DNA of 64,000 nucleotides from assembly GCF_000699445.3 (NCBI RefSeq), contig NC_067198.1:29701536-29765535 (forward strand), written 5' to 3'. The notes under the pieces were generated by a model, which was not told the origin of the DNA, did no database searches, and saw only the letters and a list, made by a program, of their open reading frames with translations. Positions 25,476 through 37,080 of this stretch are shown here, piece after piece. The number at the start of each line of letters is the position of its first letter. Position 1 is the first letter of the stretch. This DNA comes from Schistosoma haematobium (taxonomy: Eukaryota > Platyhelminthes > Trematoda > Strigeidida > Schistosomatidae). A program made the position numbers and the translations under genes.

Positions 25476-25525
25476 AACGAAAACCTAATAATCTCCACAA
25501 TCTATATACCAGTACCTAAGAAGTT

Positions 25526-26819
25526 ATCCATTTAAGATAGAAAATGGATGTGACTGCAGAAAAATTCCAAAAGATATTTTTTGAGGTAAGGATGAGTAGA
25601 CTGCATAAATTCCTGATCAAACCAATAATTATGACATCTCCAACCGAATCTACCAAAAGAAGACCATATTTTTACATCATTTAAGTAAATTTCGCGATGA
25701 ATGATCCTAGGAATTATTTCTCAGTCACTTCTATCAAAGTATTTCGCCCTCAGGTTCAAAGGACAGGTAAAAAGAACAATGACTTTGTGACCAAATCCGC
25801 TTTTGAATTATCCATATTAAAGATCTTGGAAGAAAAATTCTGACCAACAATGTCCAATGTTTGAAAAGGAGGAGAAATCTCTAAAATATATAAAACACGT
25901 AATAAGAGGGTGTAGTGTGGCGTCGAGTCGTGGTTGACTATGATCACCACTACAAGAAGGTTGCGTACCAGATATCAAAAGGTGACTGGAAGTTGTAGCG
26001 AGATATATTTGTTGGCGATCTCGTGATATCGAAAGAATACCGAGATCGTGCCAAAACGTACAAGCGGAATCACTGAGCAAACGTAAGTGCGTGCAAAGTC
26101 ACAATCAACGGAAAAAGGTATGTATTTTGGTACAGTTAAACAAACAAGTACGGTAAAACAATCCCTGGTACAATTGGTTATAATAATAATTGTTTTCATT
26201 AAACCAATAGCGTTCTCTTGATAAAAGTAGATCACTACAAGGGTTTCAGAGCTGTTTCATAAATTAAGCTCTATATTACTAAACAGAAAAGACGGTGTCA
26301 CTCCAAATTACAGCCAATCAAGTAACTTAGATTAACCAAGCGAAACTGTCTTACCTGAGGGTCACCATGGTTATTATTTGAAGAATATCAGCTCGATAAC
26401 TCACCAAAGACATAACTTTCCGATGATATCTCAGTTTCTATACTAGAATGTCCTACCAGGTTGTTAGATTATCAGTCGTAGCACTCGTTAAGTCCCCTCC
26501 CTTCCGAATAACTTCATTTAACTTCATTTAAAAAGGACAGTGGTATTTTTCCTCGCTGAGTAAATTTGTTTGTTTTGATCGTTTATTACGTATCAAGACT
26601 ACTATTTTCACTTTAATTGAATTTATTTCAGTTAAAGCATTCGACTAGAGTATCGTTTTTACTGTTCTCTCAATTAGTTTTGTCGTTGGTACTCTTGAGT
26701 ACCTCTTTTTTCAACTGTATCTGCTGTACTTTTGGTCCTAGCAATCTATAGTCCTCCACTTTTTTGGTCATTGATTATTTTTTTGTTTCTGAGTATCATC
26801 ACATCTTGAAAAAGAACCC
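25526..26819. other. No gene seen; may include the 5'-UTR of the CR1-like LINE
   Basis: Unassigned DNA. The part after about 26450 has LINE-5'-UTR-like composition and leads into the PHD-finger frame, but I cannot place the 5' end or a target-site duplication. Confidence 0.4.
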
Positions 26820-26826
26820 CTCCTAA

Positions 26827-27951
26827 ATGACCGGACAGTGTAAAAAAGCAGTTGCCAACGTCCGGGTTGTCGTTATCCCGTTGAAAGCGGCGTGCAGTGC
26901 GACGAGTGCAAAAGCTGGTACCACGAAGTTTGCACGAACTTAACGCCTGCGGCTTTCAGACGGTTCAGTAAGAAGGGTTGCGTATGGCTTTGTCGACAGT
27001 GCTGTTCGGATGCAAACAGCCTGTTAACCGAGGCCATCCCACTGGTTGATGCTGCAAAGAAGTGTTTTAGCAAGCGTAGTCGGAACACGTCAAACAGCAC
27101 TCGATCTGTCGACACGCAAATCGACATGAAGCAAACTAACGTTAATCCGATAACAGATGACTCACGCCGGTCAAAGAAGGAAAGGCAGTCTCCAAAGAAA
27201 CCTGCCTTAAACAAAAGCTCAAGGAAAGTAGGTTCTTCTGTTCCCCGTCTCCCAGATGGGACCCAACGGGAAACGCCTAGAAGCCGCAATCGCAAGGCTC
27301 GATCGGTTTCAAGCGGTAAACATAACCTGACCTCTCTGGTCGTCGACATCCCCCCAAAATCCAACACTAGGTTTGATGCAACTGTTTTTGCTTCTCCCAG
27401 CACCGTTGACGAATGGGTACAGGTTTTAGGGAAGAAAAAATAGCGATATAAAAGGTAATCCTACCCCCGCGAATGTAGTCGTAAAATCGAAAGCTGATCA
27501 TAGCGACAGGTCAGCTACTTTTCATAGAATCAAGGAGAGCGAGAGCTCTGAACCTAAAGCTCGTTTTGAGCATGACATTGTGCTGACTAAGCAGCTGCTT
27601 AGTCAACTCATGCCTCAAAATATCACCGGGGTCACCTTGCTAAAGGTGTACAGACTAGGGAGGCTAGCAGACTTGAAACCAAATCATTCCAGACTGCTTA
27701 AAGTAGTATCCAACTCTTCGAACGAACGTGACCTAATTGTACAGAATGAACACAAATTAAAGGGTTCAGGACTCTTTATACGAAAAGACTTACCGTTGGC
27801 AGACCGTGTAAAAGGACGGGAAGCCGAAAAATAACTACAACTTAGGTTAGACGCTGGCGAAAAGGACCTAAAAATTGTAAACTTTCGAGTTGTAAGGCTT
27901 CGACAGAGAATGATGCAGAAGCCACTCTGGGTGAAGCACGAAGGCACTTAA
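26827..27951 (+). pseudogene. CR1-like ORF1 (PHD finger protein), frameshifted
   Basis: ORF1 proteins of CR1 elements bind RNA and often carry a PHD zinc finger. Here the finger reads C-x4-C, then C-x2-C (CDEC), then H-x2-C (HEVC) and W-x-C-x2-C (WLCRQC), about codons 8-52 from an ATG at 26827. A basic Ser/Lys/Arg-rich linker follows, and then a conserved C-terminal block that includes KGSGLFIRKDLPLADRVK. The frame changes at two A6 runs, 26842-26847 and 27435-27440, so the PHD part sits in one frame and both ends in another. A TAA at 27835 interrupts the C-terminal block. The stop at 27949-27951 overlaps the start of ORF2 by one base. Confidence 0.82.
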
Positions 27952-29120
27952 ACAGGCTTCGGATCTGTTACACCAATGCACGAAGCTTACTTAATAAGCG
28001 ATCGGAACTAGGTGTACAGATTGACTCTACAAAGCCAGACATAATTGCAGTTACAAAAACCTGGCTGACACAGGCTATAGATAGTATGGAACTTGATTTC
28101 GAGGGTTTTACTTTAGTAAGGGCCGACAGAATACAAAAGCGTAAAGGAGGGGGAGTAGATCTATTCATTAGGAATTCTATCCCATTGGCCATTATCAACA
28201 GTGTATCCCATGAGAGTGGGACGTGTGAATTAGTTAGTCTCCGCTTGAAATGCAAGGGACAAGAGCTGCTGATTGGTTTGGTCTACCGTAGTCCAAGCTG
28301 TGAGGTAAATGAAGTCCTGCTGAGCAGTCTCAATACTTGGTCACAAAGTGGTCGATGTCTAATCCTAGGGGACTTTAATGCACCTATGGTAGACTGGGAA
28401 AATCTGCAAACTGAATCGTCAGAAAATTCCTTCGAGCAGGAACTAGTTGATGCGGTTATCACATGTGCCCTAGTGCAACATGTGAAAGAAGCGACTAGGT
28501 ACGACCCGGACACCGAATTATCCTTACTAGATCTTGTACTGACTCACTATGAGGATGACGTTGCGAACCTCCATCATATGCTACCCCTAGGTAAAAGTGG
28601 TCACGCAGTTTTTATTTTCGACTTCCATATAACTGTCAGTCACGAGCACGCGTCAGCCCAATCCAGACCTAACGTCTGGAAAGCAAATATACCAGATATC
28701 ATGCACTCAGTATCGTTAGTAGATTGGACAATAGACCCAGAATCCTCAGTTGAAACGGCCTGGGACGCATTTCGAAATTCATACTTAAAAGTTAACACAC
28801 CCCACATCCCTTGGACTATACCAAGGGGGCCGAGAAACTCCCCGCCATGGTTCAGTAGGGAGGTCCGCATCCTTCTCCGTAAGAGAAGAAAAATGTGGGA
28901 TAGATTTAGGTCACTGGGGTCTGATGAAACTAAAGCCCAGTATCGAAAAGTCCGGAATACCCGTGCCTCGACCCTCCGTAAGTCTAGAAAGTTGTACGAA
29001 GAAAAGATTGTTAAGGAATCCATAGAATGTCCTAAACGCTTGTATTCTTATATAAACCAAAGGACGAAGAGAAGAGGAAATATTCCTGCTCTGTGGGAGG
29101 CAGCACTGCCGCGTCACTAG
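27951..29120 (+). pseudogene. CR1-like ORF2, endonuclease half
   Basis: This is the apurinic/apyrimidinic endonuclease domain that nicks the target in LINE retrotransposition. The frame opens at NRLRICYTNARSLLNKRSEL and shows PDIIAVTKTWL (where the family has a catalytic Glu at 'TETWL', here Lys), YRSP, GDFNAPMVDW and a final LPLGKSGHAVFIFDF, where the usual SDH motif reads SGH. A linker rich in Arg/Lys leads toward the RT. The frame breaks near 29085, after which the coding continues in another frame. Two catalytic positions are therefore altered in addition to the frameshift. Confidence 0.85.
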
Positions 29121-30752
29121 TGGAGGACGACTTTAGTAAGGCTCAAGTGTTCTCAAACTACCTTAGCAATGTATACATCATAGAAGCACCCTTCCCATCA
29201 GCGCATACAGATCCCCCCGCACATACACTGGATAGCGTAACCATTAAAGGACTCGATGTCTTTGGTCTACTAAATAAGCTTGACATAGGTAAATCCACGG
29301 GGCCCGATGAATTACATCCTAGGCTACTGAAGGAATTATCTAACTTCGTTGCGGACCCTTTAAGTATATGCTTTAACCTACCCGTAACGCAGGGTCGTTT
29401 ACCCAAAGACTGGAAAAACGCCATAGTAAGTCCTGTCTTCAAAACAGGTACGAAACACAAACCTGAGAATTACCGCCCCGTTAGCCTAACTAGTGTGGTT
29501 GTTAAAATCTTAGAAAAGATTATTCGGAAGGAGCTGTTTAAGTATCTCCATAAAAACCGGATCCTTTCGGAGAAGCAGCACGGTTTCAGAATAGGTTACT
29601 AACTAATAGGCCACTAACTTATTAGTGGCTCGTGAAAGCTGGTGCGCTCTTAAGGACCAAAAGTTACCTGTAGACGTAGGCTTCATTGATTTCAGCAATG
29701 CTTTTGACAAAGTTTCACACAACCGGCTGTTATATAAGTTAAGAAAAGTCGGGATTGGAGGCAATTTATTGATGTGGATAAAAGACTTCTTAGTTGGGCG
29801 TCAACAAAGAGTAAGGGTGAACTCAAAGTTATCTAGCTGGGAAACTGTGCTTAGTGGAGTGCTCCAGGGTACAGTATTGGGGCCAGTGCTATTCCTCTTG
29901 TATGTAAATGACCTTCCTTGTCTCCTATCATCATCGGTCTTGCTATATGCTGACCATGTCAAGATATGGAGAACGATACGATGTAAGAGTGATAGCTTAG
30001 AACTTCAAAATGACCTGAAGAAGTTATCTGAATGGTCTCAGACATGGCAGTTGCCGATAAATACTTCCAAGTGTGTTGTGATGCATATCGGTCATCAAGG
30101 CACAGATACATACACGATGAATAACACTGAGCTACCTGTCGTCCAAACATATAGTGACTTAGGAGCCATTGTTAGCCAAGAGTTAATGACTACTGCACAC
30201 TGCCGTGCAATAGCCGCCAAAGGTTTTAGAACGCCATGGTCAATACGTAGGGCTTTTAGTCATGTCGACGCTAAGACGTTTTTGACTTCGTATACAGTGT
30301 TCATACGTCCTAAACTTGAGTACTGAATACAAGCGGCCAGCCCCTGTTTAAAAAAAGAGAGTGAGGTTCTGGAAAACGTTCAGAGAACGGCAACTAAGCT
30401 AATTCCCGGAATAGCGAAGCTTCCGTATGAGGCTCGACTGGCCAAGCTGAACCTTTTCCCGTTGTCATATCGCAGAACTAGAGGCGACTTGATTGCAGTT
30501 TTCAAACTGCTTAGTGATAAATGTGCACCTGATATGCCCTCATTTTTCTTGTCTTCCAAAACAGAGAATTTACAAGGACACTCCAAAAAAGTTTACAAGC
30601 CAAGAACAAATTACTTGTCAGCTGACTATTGACTTTCCCATCGAATCATCAACGAGTGGAACTCATTACCTCAGCACGTGGTTGAGGCTCCATCCGTCGA
30701 TTCTTTCAAAAGAAAGTTGGATGAACTGAGGGAGCACCATTGCCAGGACTAA
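29085..30752 (+). pseudogene. CR1-like ORF2, reverse transcriptase half, active site YADH
   Basis: The RT domain continues from the endonuclease. Recognisable blocks are STGPDELHPRLLKEL, then PVFKTGTKHKPENYRPVSLT, HGFRIGY, FIDFSNAFDKVSHNRLL, SGVLQGTVLGPVLF (usually SGVPQG) and LLYADHVKIWR, where the second catalytic Asp of YADD is replaced by His. There is an indel near 29600-29620, and TGA codons at about 30325 and 30630 replace Cys and Trp-type positions. The C-terminal block SHRIINEWNSLP ends at a stop at 30750-30752. Clearly inactive. Confidence 0.87.
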
Positions 30753-31244
30753 CACAGGCCATCAGGCCTCCTGTCCTTCCCAAACTGAAACTGAAAATGA
30801 TGTGTAACATGACTTGCTCTAAAAAATAAAAAAAATAAAGTGGCATATTTTAGGACCAAGGGTCACTTTTTAATGTATAAAATGATGCGATTTGATTATT
30901 TCGATTTGTACTGCTTTGAATTCTTTGAATGTACACTAACCTTGAGTGTTACTATAGACGACTTCTCAAATATGTAAGCAGATGGGGAAAAAATCTGCAA
31001 AAGACAAATCTCCAAAAGTTGGGGATCTCCATATTATTTCAGATCCAAGTAAACAATAGTAAACCGTCTTGTTTGTTTCATAGAGGATTATGTTGTGACT
31101 GGTATTTTGGAAAATGATTTTCCCGGATTATGTAGACAAATTGGTGTCACTCATTGTCCTGTTGTGTCCACAAAACACTCCCAAGCCATAATTACACAGA
31201 CAGTGTGTTCAGAAGTTTAGTGATTTGAATATCTTTCCATCTAG

Positions 31245-31332
31245 GTGTCTTCTTTACCATCGTCGAAACGCTCAAAAGAAGACAAGAAAAGTCCTCAGTC
31301 TCAACATTCATCAGTTACTAAATATTCTGACG
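31245..31332 (+). CDS. LRRC71-like gene, N-terminal Ser/Lys-rich exon
   Basis: Candidate exon with acceptor TTTCCATCTAG and donor GGTTAGT at 31332/31333. It encodes 29 codons (VSSLPSSKRSKEDKKSPQSQ onward), rich in Ser, Lys and Gln, then ends with one base. That base joins the next exon to make Glu, so the phase fits. Basic, low-complexity N-termini are usual in LRRC71 proteins. The upstream exon with the start codon was not found. Support comes from splice sites, phase and composition only. Confidence 0.6.
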
Positions 31333-33363
31333 GTTAGTCTCATATTTCAACTCCAGCTTTTTAATACAGTGTTTATCTATTTTTGTCGAGTAAAAATTGC
31401 GTTATTTTTACTGCAACTACACCCATTGGTTCGCATTTATGCATTGTTACATATTTCTATATTCAAAATGTTTTTTGACACAAAAATTTTCCGAAGCTAG
31501 CCGTGAAGCGACAAATTCATCACGAGTGACGGGAAATTTAGTACCATTTAGACTGTGATTTTAGTCGCAGATTCTACTCAGAGAATTTAAGATACTCAGT
31601 ATTCGTAAATGTATTGAGGTATTGCAGTTGGTCATTTGTCATTTTTTAACGTTTGCTGAACGACACATCATAGTGTTCTTAAACGGAGAGTTCCTGAAAC
31701 TGCAAATAAGTTATGGAGTCCTACAAATGGCAACAAATTTGTTTTAAGCATATTTTTTCTTAGTCTTCCGAAAGGATCCTTTTTACGAAAAAGGTCAAAA
31801 GTGAAAGTACATAAAATATCGCATTATTTTTATGACTTTACTAAAAGTTTACACTTAAACAGTTTTGGAACATTTTATTTGACAAGAAGAATAAAGTTGC
31901 TTCAACTCTTTTTTATCCGATATCAAATTAGACTTTGAAAACTGTTTCTTTCTTGCCTTTTAGCAAGCATTTTTCATAGTAACATCCCATTTTGTAGAAA
32001 TGACTAGTACTCTAGATACAATCCATAAACTTTGGACAGACTTATACCATATGCAGTTTTATCAGTGCCATGAATGATTCTCATTGTTCTTTAAAATAGT
32101 TTTCAGACACTGCTAGATAATGTGCTATGGGTTTTATGTATTGGATAATAGTAATCATCAGACTGCTGTGCACATTCAACAATTTAATGCCACTAACCAA
32201 ACTTTCTCAACCCCGACAGTCACCGTATAAATTACCAATGTTATTTGACGAAATGTTCTAAATGGAGGTTGATGTTAAAATACAGATTGCTGCTTGTGAC
32301 TCAGTGATATAGTCGTACTATGTACTTAGAGAAATATGCACGTCTTTGGTTCGATCTTTCATGAGATCATGAATGCAGCCAGTTACTCATAGTTAACATG
32401 AAGCCTGAAGTAAATATGCATTAGTCTAGGTTGCCTTAACATACCAAATGAACGAGATGAAATTAGCGTAATAAGACGTGAAGGAGCCAATATGACAGTA
32501 GTATAAAGGACAGTAAAGATGAATGATCACTGATAGATATATTTTCCAAGAAGTCGTTGATTCGAGGAATTAAAGATGATGAATTGTAATGAAGCTGAAG
32601 GCTCATTGGAAAATAAAGAGTTAACTTTACTGAGGCATTGTGACAGATTCTGAGCCACGTCACCCAACTTCAACTAGTGATCACTAATTATCTCAAGAAC
32701 CTCAATCAGGTGCTTTCCATCGACTAATATGGATTATTCAAGTGTCAACTACTTCATAGATAAATTTTATATCTTAGTTTTGCCACTAATAGTTTACTTC
32801 CAACCTACTGTTAATGAAACAATCATTAAAGGTTGGGATAAGCGGTGAGCAGGCAAAGGAACACATATCCCAGCTTCCTCAGTAAAATAAGATTCACAGC
32901 TCAACCAGCCAATTTCCGGTATGTCCGCAATACTCTACTCGCAACCCTTGTATTGTTCATTACAATTTTTTTCATTTACAAGAACTGGTTCCAGGATCGT
33001 CTAAACGCGCACTAAGAGAGTCCTAATATAGAATGAATGGGTTATCAGATGCCTTCCAGTTTCTGGCGAAAATGCTTATGGAGTTTCAAGATTTGATCAT
33101 CGATTTTTCAGATTTCTCACCATAATGACTGACTTGTTGGTAGAATTTTTGTATTTACTGCCAAAATTTAAATTTTTACGGAAAACTCAATCCTTATCAA
33201 AATATAAACTCGTGAAAATTCGAAATACCGTACCGCGTAAGAGTGTATTTATCTGTCATGTTTACAAGTAGGATTAAAAATGTGTAACATACTATCAGGT
33301 GTTATTTTCGGAACAGAAATAAAGCCCAATAGCTCATTTGTTTTCTTTCCTATCACAATTTAG
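31333..33363 (+). other. Intron of the LRRC71-like gene
   Basis: Bounded by the splice sites of the two flanking exons. It contains a repeat segment at 32280-32770 with tRNA-like boxes and a block shared with 34050-34160. No other exon recognised. Confidence 0.6.
32620..32770 (+). repeat. Dispersed repeat, copy 1
   Basis: The GATTCTGAGCCACGTCACCC block and the following TCACTAATTATC ... CCTCAATCAGG ... ACTAATATGG order recur at 34055-34155, with the same spacing. Confidence 0.6.
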
Positions 33364-33498
33364 AAATACAACCACCATTAGGATTTAATCCTACAACATT
33401 CAAATTATGTAAAACATTGGAATATTTGAAACCGAAAATAATTGTTCAGCAGGAAAATCCTGATAAACCGGAAACAGTTAATGAAGTTTCTATAAAAG
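33364..33498 (+). CDS. LRRC71-like gene, exon before the LRR domain
   Basis: Open between a CACAATTTAG acceptor and an AAAG/GTACG donor. It encodes IQPPLGFNPTTFKLCKTLEY and then LKPKIIVQQENPDKPETVNE, ending VSIKG. In LRRC71 proteins a similar segment (an FxPxIxVE-like stretch, then an acidic turn and a strand ending IRGW) sits directly before the leucine-rich repeats. The exon leaves one base over. The next exon should begin with the conserved Trp region of the family, but was not found. Confidence 0.72.
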
Positions 33499-33839
33499 GT
33501 ACGCTTTGACAGCGTAGAGATTTTATGGAGCGAAAATGTAAAAAATAGGTTGGAAAATAAGTAATAATCAATTGGATGTATTAATCAAATGTTTTTCTGC
33601 TGCAAACAAGCTTTCCAAACTTGTGTGAGTACAATTATTTGTGATTATAATCGCTTAATTTAGTAACTTGATATTTAATGAATAATATGATATTTTTGCA
33701 GATAATCTTAAACCGAAACACAATTTTCTACGTAAATTGATACGGCATCAATATATACCCTACCATTTCAGTAAAATATCATGAAATTCATTCTTATATT
33801 GAGTTGACCAGTCGTACACAACGTAAAACCTGGTACATA

Positions 33840-34240
33840 TGCGAGTCGGTTTAAGGTACTGCATCACAATAATACAAGGAGATGCAGTTATGGAGAAAAA
33901 TCCCGAGGTAACAGAAGCGGTAACAGTATCAGTAGTATCTGTAGTAAAAGAGACTAGGCATGAATGATATGATTTGCGAGGAACAAATTTGTGGAATGAA
34001 TTTAATTTTGAAACTCGGAGTTTAAGCGAAGGCTGAGAGTTAATGTTAATGCTCCATTACAACCGATTCTGAGCCGTGTCATTCAACGTCTTAAATCACT
34101 AATTACGGTAATCATTTGAACCTCGACCAAGTAGTCTGAACTTACTTATATGGCTAAGTTTGACCGTCATTGGCATCATGGATTGATTCCAAGCTTCAGT
34201 TTGACCGCCTGTTGTACTTTTCTAATATACCCCTGTCGGA
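33840..34240 (+). repeat. Dispersed repeat, copy 2
   Basis: Contains GATTCTGAGCCGTGTCATTC, TCACTAATTACGGTAATCA, CCTCGACCAAGTAGTCTGAA and ACTTATATGG in the same order as copy 1. The front part, with GAGACTAGGCATGAATGATA, looks like part of the same element. It lies within the LRRC71-like gene. Confidence 0.6.
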
Positions 34241-34631
34241 CCAGCAATATGGACTGAGGCAGCTTCACTGAATCAATAGAAAGGTATCTCATTGCCTATC
34301 CGTCAACAAATCACGCTAAAAACGGCTCTATAGATCAACAGTGGCGTTAAGCTATCATTCTATAAGATACGATTCAAACGATAAAAGAAAAAAGCTTGAT
34401 CGATGGAAATTACTTCATTGCATTTCATTCTCGAGAACGGGATCTTTATCATTGGTCGGAGTTTATTTTAACTTACTAGAAATAAAAAATATAGTGATAT
34501 CACTAGCTACTTTAACAACTCAAAACTAATCTCTTATAGAGTCTACTAGCCATTCTAAATGCCTAAGTCATAATATTTTAGCTAACGTTTATTTGTATCA
34601 GAAGGGGTTTTGTGGAGATTGTAGTAATTTC

Positions 34632-34785
34632 AACAGTTGAGATCATGAGTTAATTAAAGCTAGACCACCACTGGATGGCCGTTTCGTCCCAGTATGGGAC
34701 TCTTCAACAGTGCTCATCCACGACCCCGCCTCGCGGGATTCGAACCCAGAACCTATCAGTCTCGTGCATTTAGTTGGTAATTTTT
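34632..34785 (-). mobile_element. Family-2 SINE, internally deleted
   Basis: Minus-strand copy with B-box GGTTCGAATCC and a hammerhead region whose core reads TTGAAGA instead of CTGAGGA. Just downstream in element orientation (upstream on the plus strand, 34600-34640) is the trailer TTGAAATTACTACAATCTCC, which also follows the copy at 62.7 kb. The invariant C3 is lost. Confidence 0.8.
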
Positions 34786-36599
34786 ACACCTTATTGCAGA
34801 GCCTCAAGGCTTACTAGTTTCTGCAACATAACATAACATACAAATGTGAGTACTGATGTACATAATGCTGAACAGTAACCTGATACATCTGAGGGACTGA
34901 ACACTCCTAAAACACATAACAAGAAAAAGAAGCATTAATTTTGAGGATCGCTGCTCATAATTATCAATTATGGTCCAAAAGGCAAACATAAATAGTCTTG
35001 ATAGACATACTGCGGCGATGTGTGAAATAAAAACATAAATTTTAGAGTAAGATTACCCAAGAGTGTAATAGATATATTATTACATGTACCAAATAAATCA
35101 GACAGGATGGGTTTTTAATAGTTATAAATAAAAAATATGACTGATTTTACAAAGTTTTCACGTTAATTCACTATAATTTATTTTAGATGATTTCAGAAAA
35201 ACCTAAATAAAACCAAGTTGCCAGAAGCCTTTTTAGATACAGAGAGTCTTCTCATCTAGTAGGGGGACTTAACACACAAAGACTAAAATTAACTTGGGTC
35301 GGAATTAATCTCTGTGAAATATAGCGGAAAGTGAATTTTTATGCTTGTCTACATGTTTAGCGAGAATGAACTGTCATATTCCTGGTTTATCAGTAAACTT
35401 CTTGATGACTGTTAACTAGGGCTCATGTTATTATATATTCCATCACATGGATATCAGTCTTTGAATCGTGGTTGCCTTAACGTATTTAACGACTCATCTA
35501 TCTTTTTATTTGTTCCAGTTCTATTGAGTTGGATTTACATTTAAGTTGAAAAGGCGGTGTAGAGAATACTGTCACATACATGATATTCACATAATCATGA
35601 AGTAAAATTCTATGGTAGATCTGAAGTTTAAAACTGATCAAAAGATTATTTTTATGATCCGACAGTTTATTTAACTTAAATTATGATTTCTGAGTTTAAA
35701 CAAGCTAATCAACTACTATCGTAAATCACCTGGCTAATCAAATATTATACTGGAGTTATTATTATAAACATTCTTAATAATAATTGTGGTCTAAGGATCC
35801 TATTCTAAATTGATAAAGAGCAGGAGTCGCAATTCACACAAAATTCTTTCTAGTTACTGACTAATTTCCGGAAAATATCAACTAGAAATGACTACAGTTT
35901 ATTGAAAAAATTGCCATGACAAATCACTGTTAAAAAAGTTTGAGATTCAGTTTGAACTACTCACAAGTAACTTAAAATGATCCACACAAGTTATTTAATC
36001 CCATTGCATGACAACCGTTTAACCTGTCTTGATTAATTTAATATTCTTCATCTGAATATGTTAGAGTAAAGTCTAATGAGGATCTAGCTGAAATAATTCT
36101 CTCCGTTAATGTGTTACCCTGATTTGCTTGTTCTACCATTTAATTATATTTATAGTTACGACAAACAATTCAATAGGTGCATCGTAGTAATTCAGTAATG
36201 TTTTCATATTCTCATTACCTTTTTCATACAAAAAAGATTTTGGAGAGTCGGATTCACAACTGAACAAATAACTCAATTAACTTCATTCTTATCTACAAAT
36301 AATACTATAAAGTGAGTTGAATTTTTTCGTAGTTAACCTCAAAGCAAGGCTAATATCACGGCTATTCAAAAATAAAAGCTAAATAAACTGATTTTTAAAC
36401 TTGTATAAAATAAAGAGTGGTGTTATGCATAAAATATCTAACAATTAGAGATATTTGGGCTTCCAGAGAGAAATATGACATTGAACTATATGAATAATTG
36501 TGAATATAAATATAATTATATATTTTATAACTCAAGTGGTTATATAGGCAAACTGTAGACTGAATCGTATCAAAAACATTAGACTTCAATAGGACATTG

Positions 36600-36900
36600 C
36601 TGATACAAAGTAGAATAATAGATTTATATTCATTTGGTGTTGTTTGCTTGTAACTTCCCATCCTATGCGGACTGCCACGATATAGCGTTAAGTCACAAGC
36701 ATTCTAAGCAAATATAGATGGTGGCTAGCTGTGGAATCCGGGACCCGTGTTTTGTCACATTCGGGACTCGTCAGCTGAATGTACCTACATCTCAGAGTTG
36801 ATGTCCACTCCGGGACTCAAACCCGGAACCGTCCGCTTCAAATGCCATCGTGTTATTCACTTAGTTACTGAATCCTTTACCCGATTGCACAAGCAGGTGC
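36600..36900 (-). mobile_element. Sm-alpha SINE, minus copy of an inverted pair
   Basis: On the minus strand: tRNA-like head with an A-box-like AACTAAGTGAATAACACG and B-box GGTTTGAGTCCC, then the hammerhead at 36736-36780, then GCTAGCCACC and a tail with ACAAGCAAACAACACCAAATG. It faces the plus copy at 36905-37080 head to head. Confidence 0.85.
36736..36780 (-). ncRNA. Sm-alpha hammerhead copy, GAAA changed to AAAA
   Basis: The core box CTGACGA and most of stem II are intact, but the invariant G12 is A and stem I has mismatches. The change equals a CpG-type C-to-T on the other strand. Probably inactive. Confidence 0.75.
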
Positions 36901-36904
36901 CTAT

Positions 36905-37080
36905 CAAGACTCAGTAGCTAAGTGGATAACGCGATGGCGTTTGGAGCAAATGGTACTGGTTTCGAGTCCCAGAGTGAACATTAACTCTGGGATGCAGGTA
37001 CATCTATCTGACGATTCCAAAAGAGAACGAAACCCACGTCCTGGATTCCACTGCTAGCCACCATCCATCTTTGTTTAATA
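36905..37080 (+). mobile_element. Sm-alpha SINE, plus copy of an inverted pair
   Basis: Contains A-box TAGCTAAGTGGATAACG, B-box GGTTTCGAGTCCC and the hammerhead region at 37002-37046 (core CTGACGA and GAAA intact, stem II GTCC/GGAC reduced to TTCC/GAAC). The GCTAGCCACCATCCATC tail follows. The 3'-most part of the element is absent. Confidence 0.85.

Larger units (their letters stand above)
24717..25525. mobile_element. Inverted SINE dimer flanked by one 12-bp target-site duplication
   Basis: The direct repeat ACCTAAGAAGTT occurs at 24717-24728 and again at 25514-25525. Between them lie two complete family-2 SINE copies in opposite orientation, with their 3' tails pointing outward and their 5' ends facing each other across a 96-bp spacer. 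The arms (24734-25056 and 25153-25475) are each exactly 323 bp, and by eye differ at only two positions. A single duplication around the whole suggests that the palindromic unit was inserted in one event by LINE-type target-primed reverse transcription. Confidence 0.82.
26820..30835 (+). mobile_element. CR1-like non-LTR retrotransposon, near full-length but dead
   Basis: Two consecutive coding regions in LINE order: ORF1 with a PHD finger, then ORF2 with an apurinic endonuclease and a reverse transcriptase. This matches schistosome CR1-clade elements (SR1/SR3/Perere-type). The coding order, the PHD-type ORF1 and the endonuclease signature GDFNAPMVDW support the assignment. Frameshifts, several stops and a damaged RT active site make it non-functional. 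The 3' end is an A-rich AAATAAAAAAAATAAAG near 30822-30840. It lies just upstream of the first recognised LRRC71-like exon, on the same strand. Confidence 0.88.

Noticed and set aside
33702..33776. Exon candidate after TTTTTGCAG encoding NLKPKHNFLRKLIRHQYIP
   Set aside because: Phase fits the previous LRRC71-like exon, but the sequence does not resemble the expected first LRR segment and the donor is unclear.
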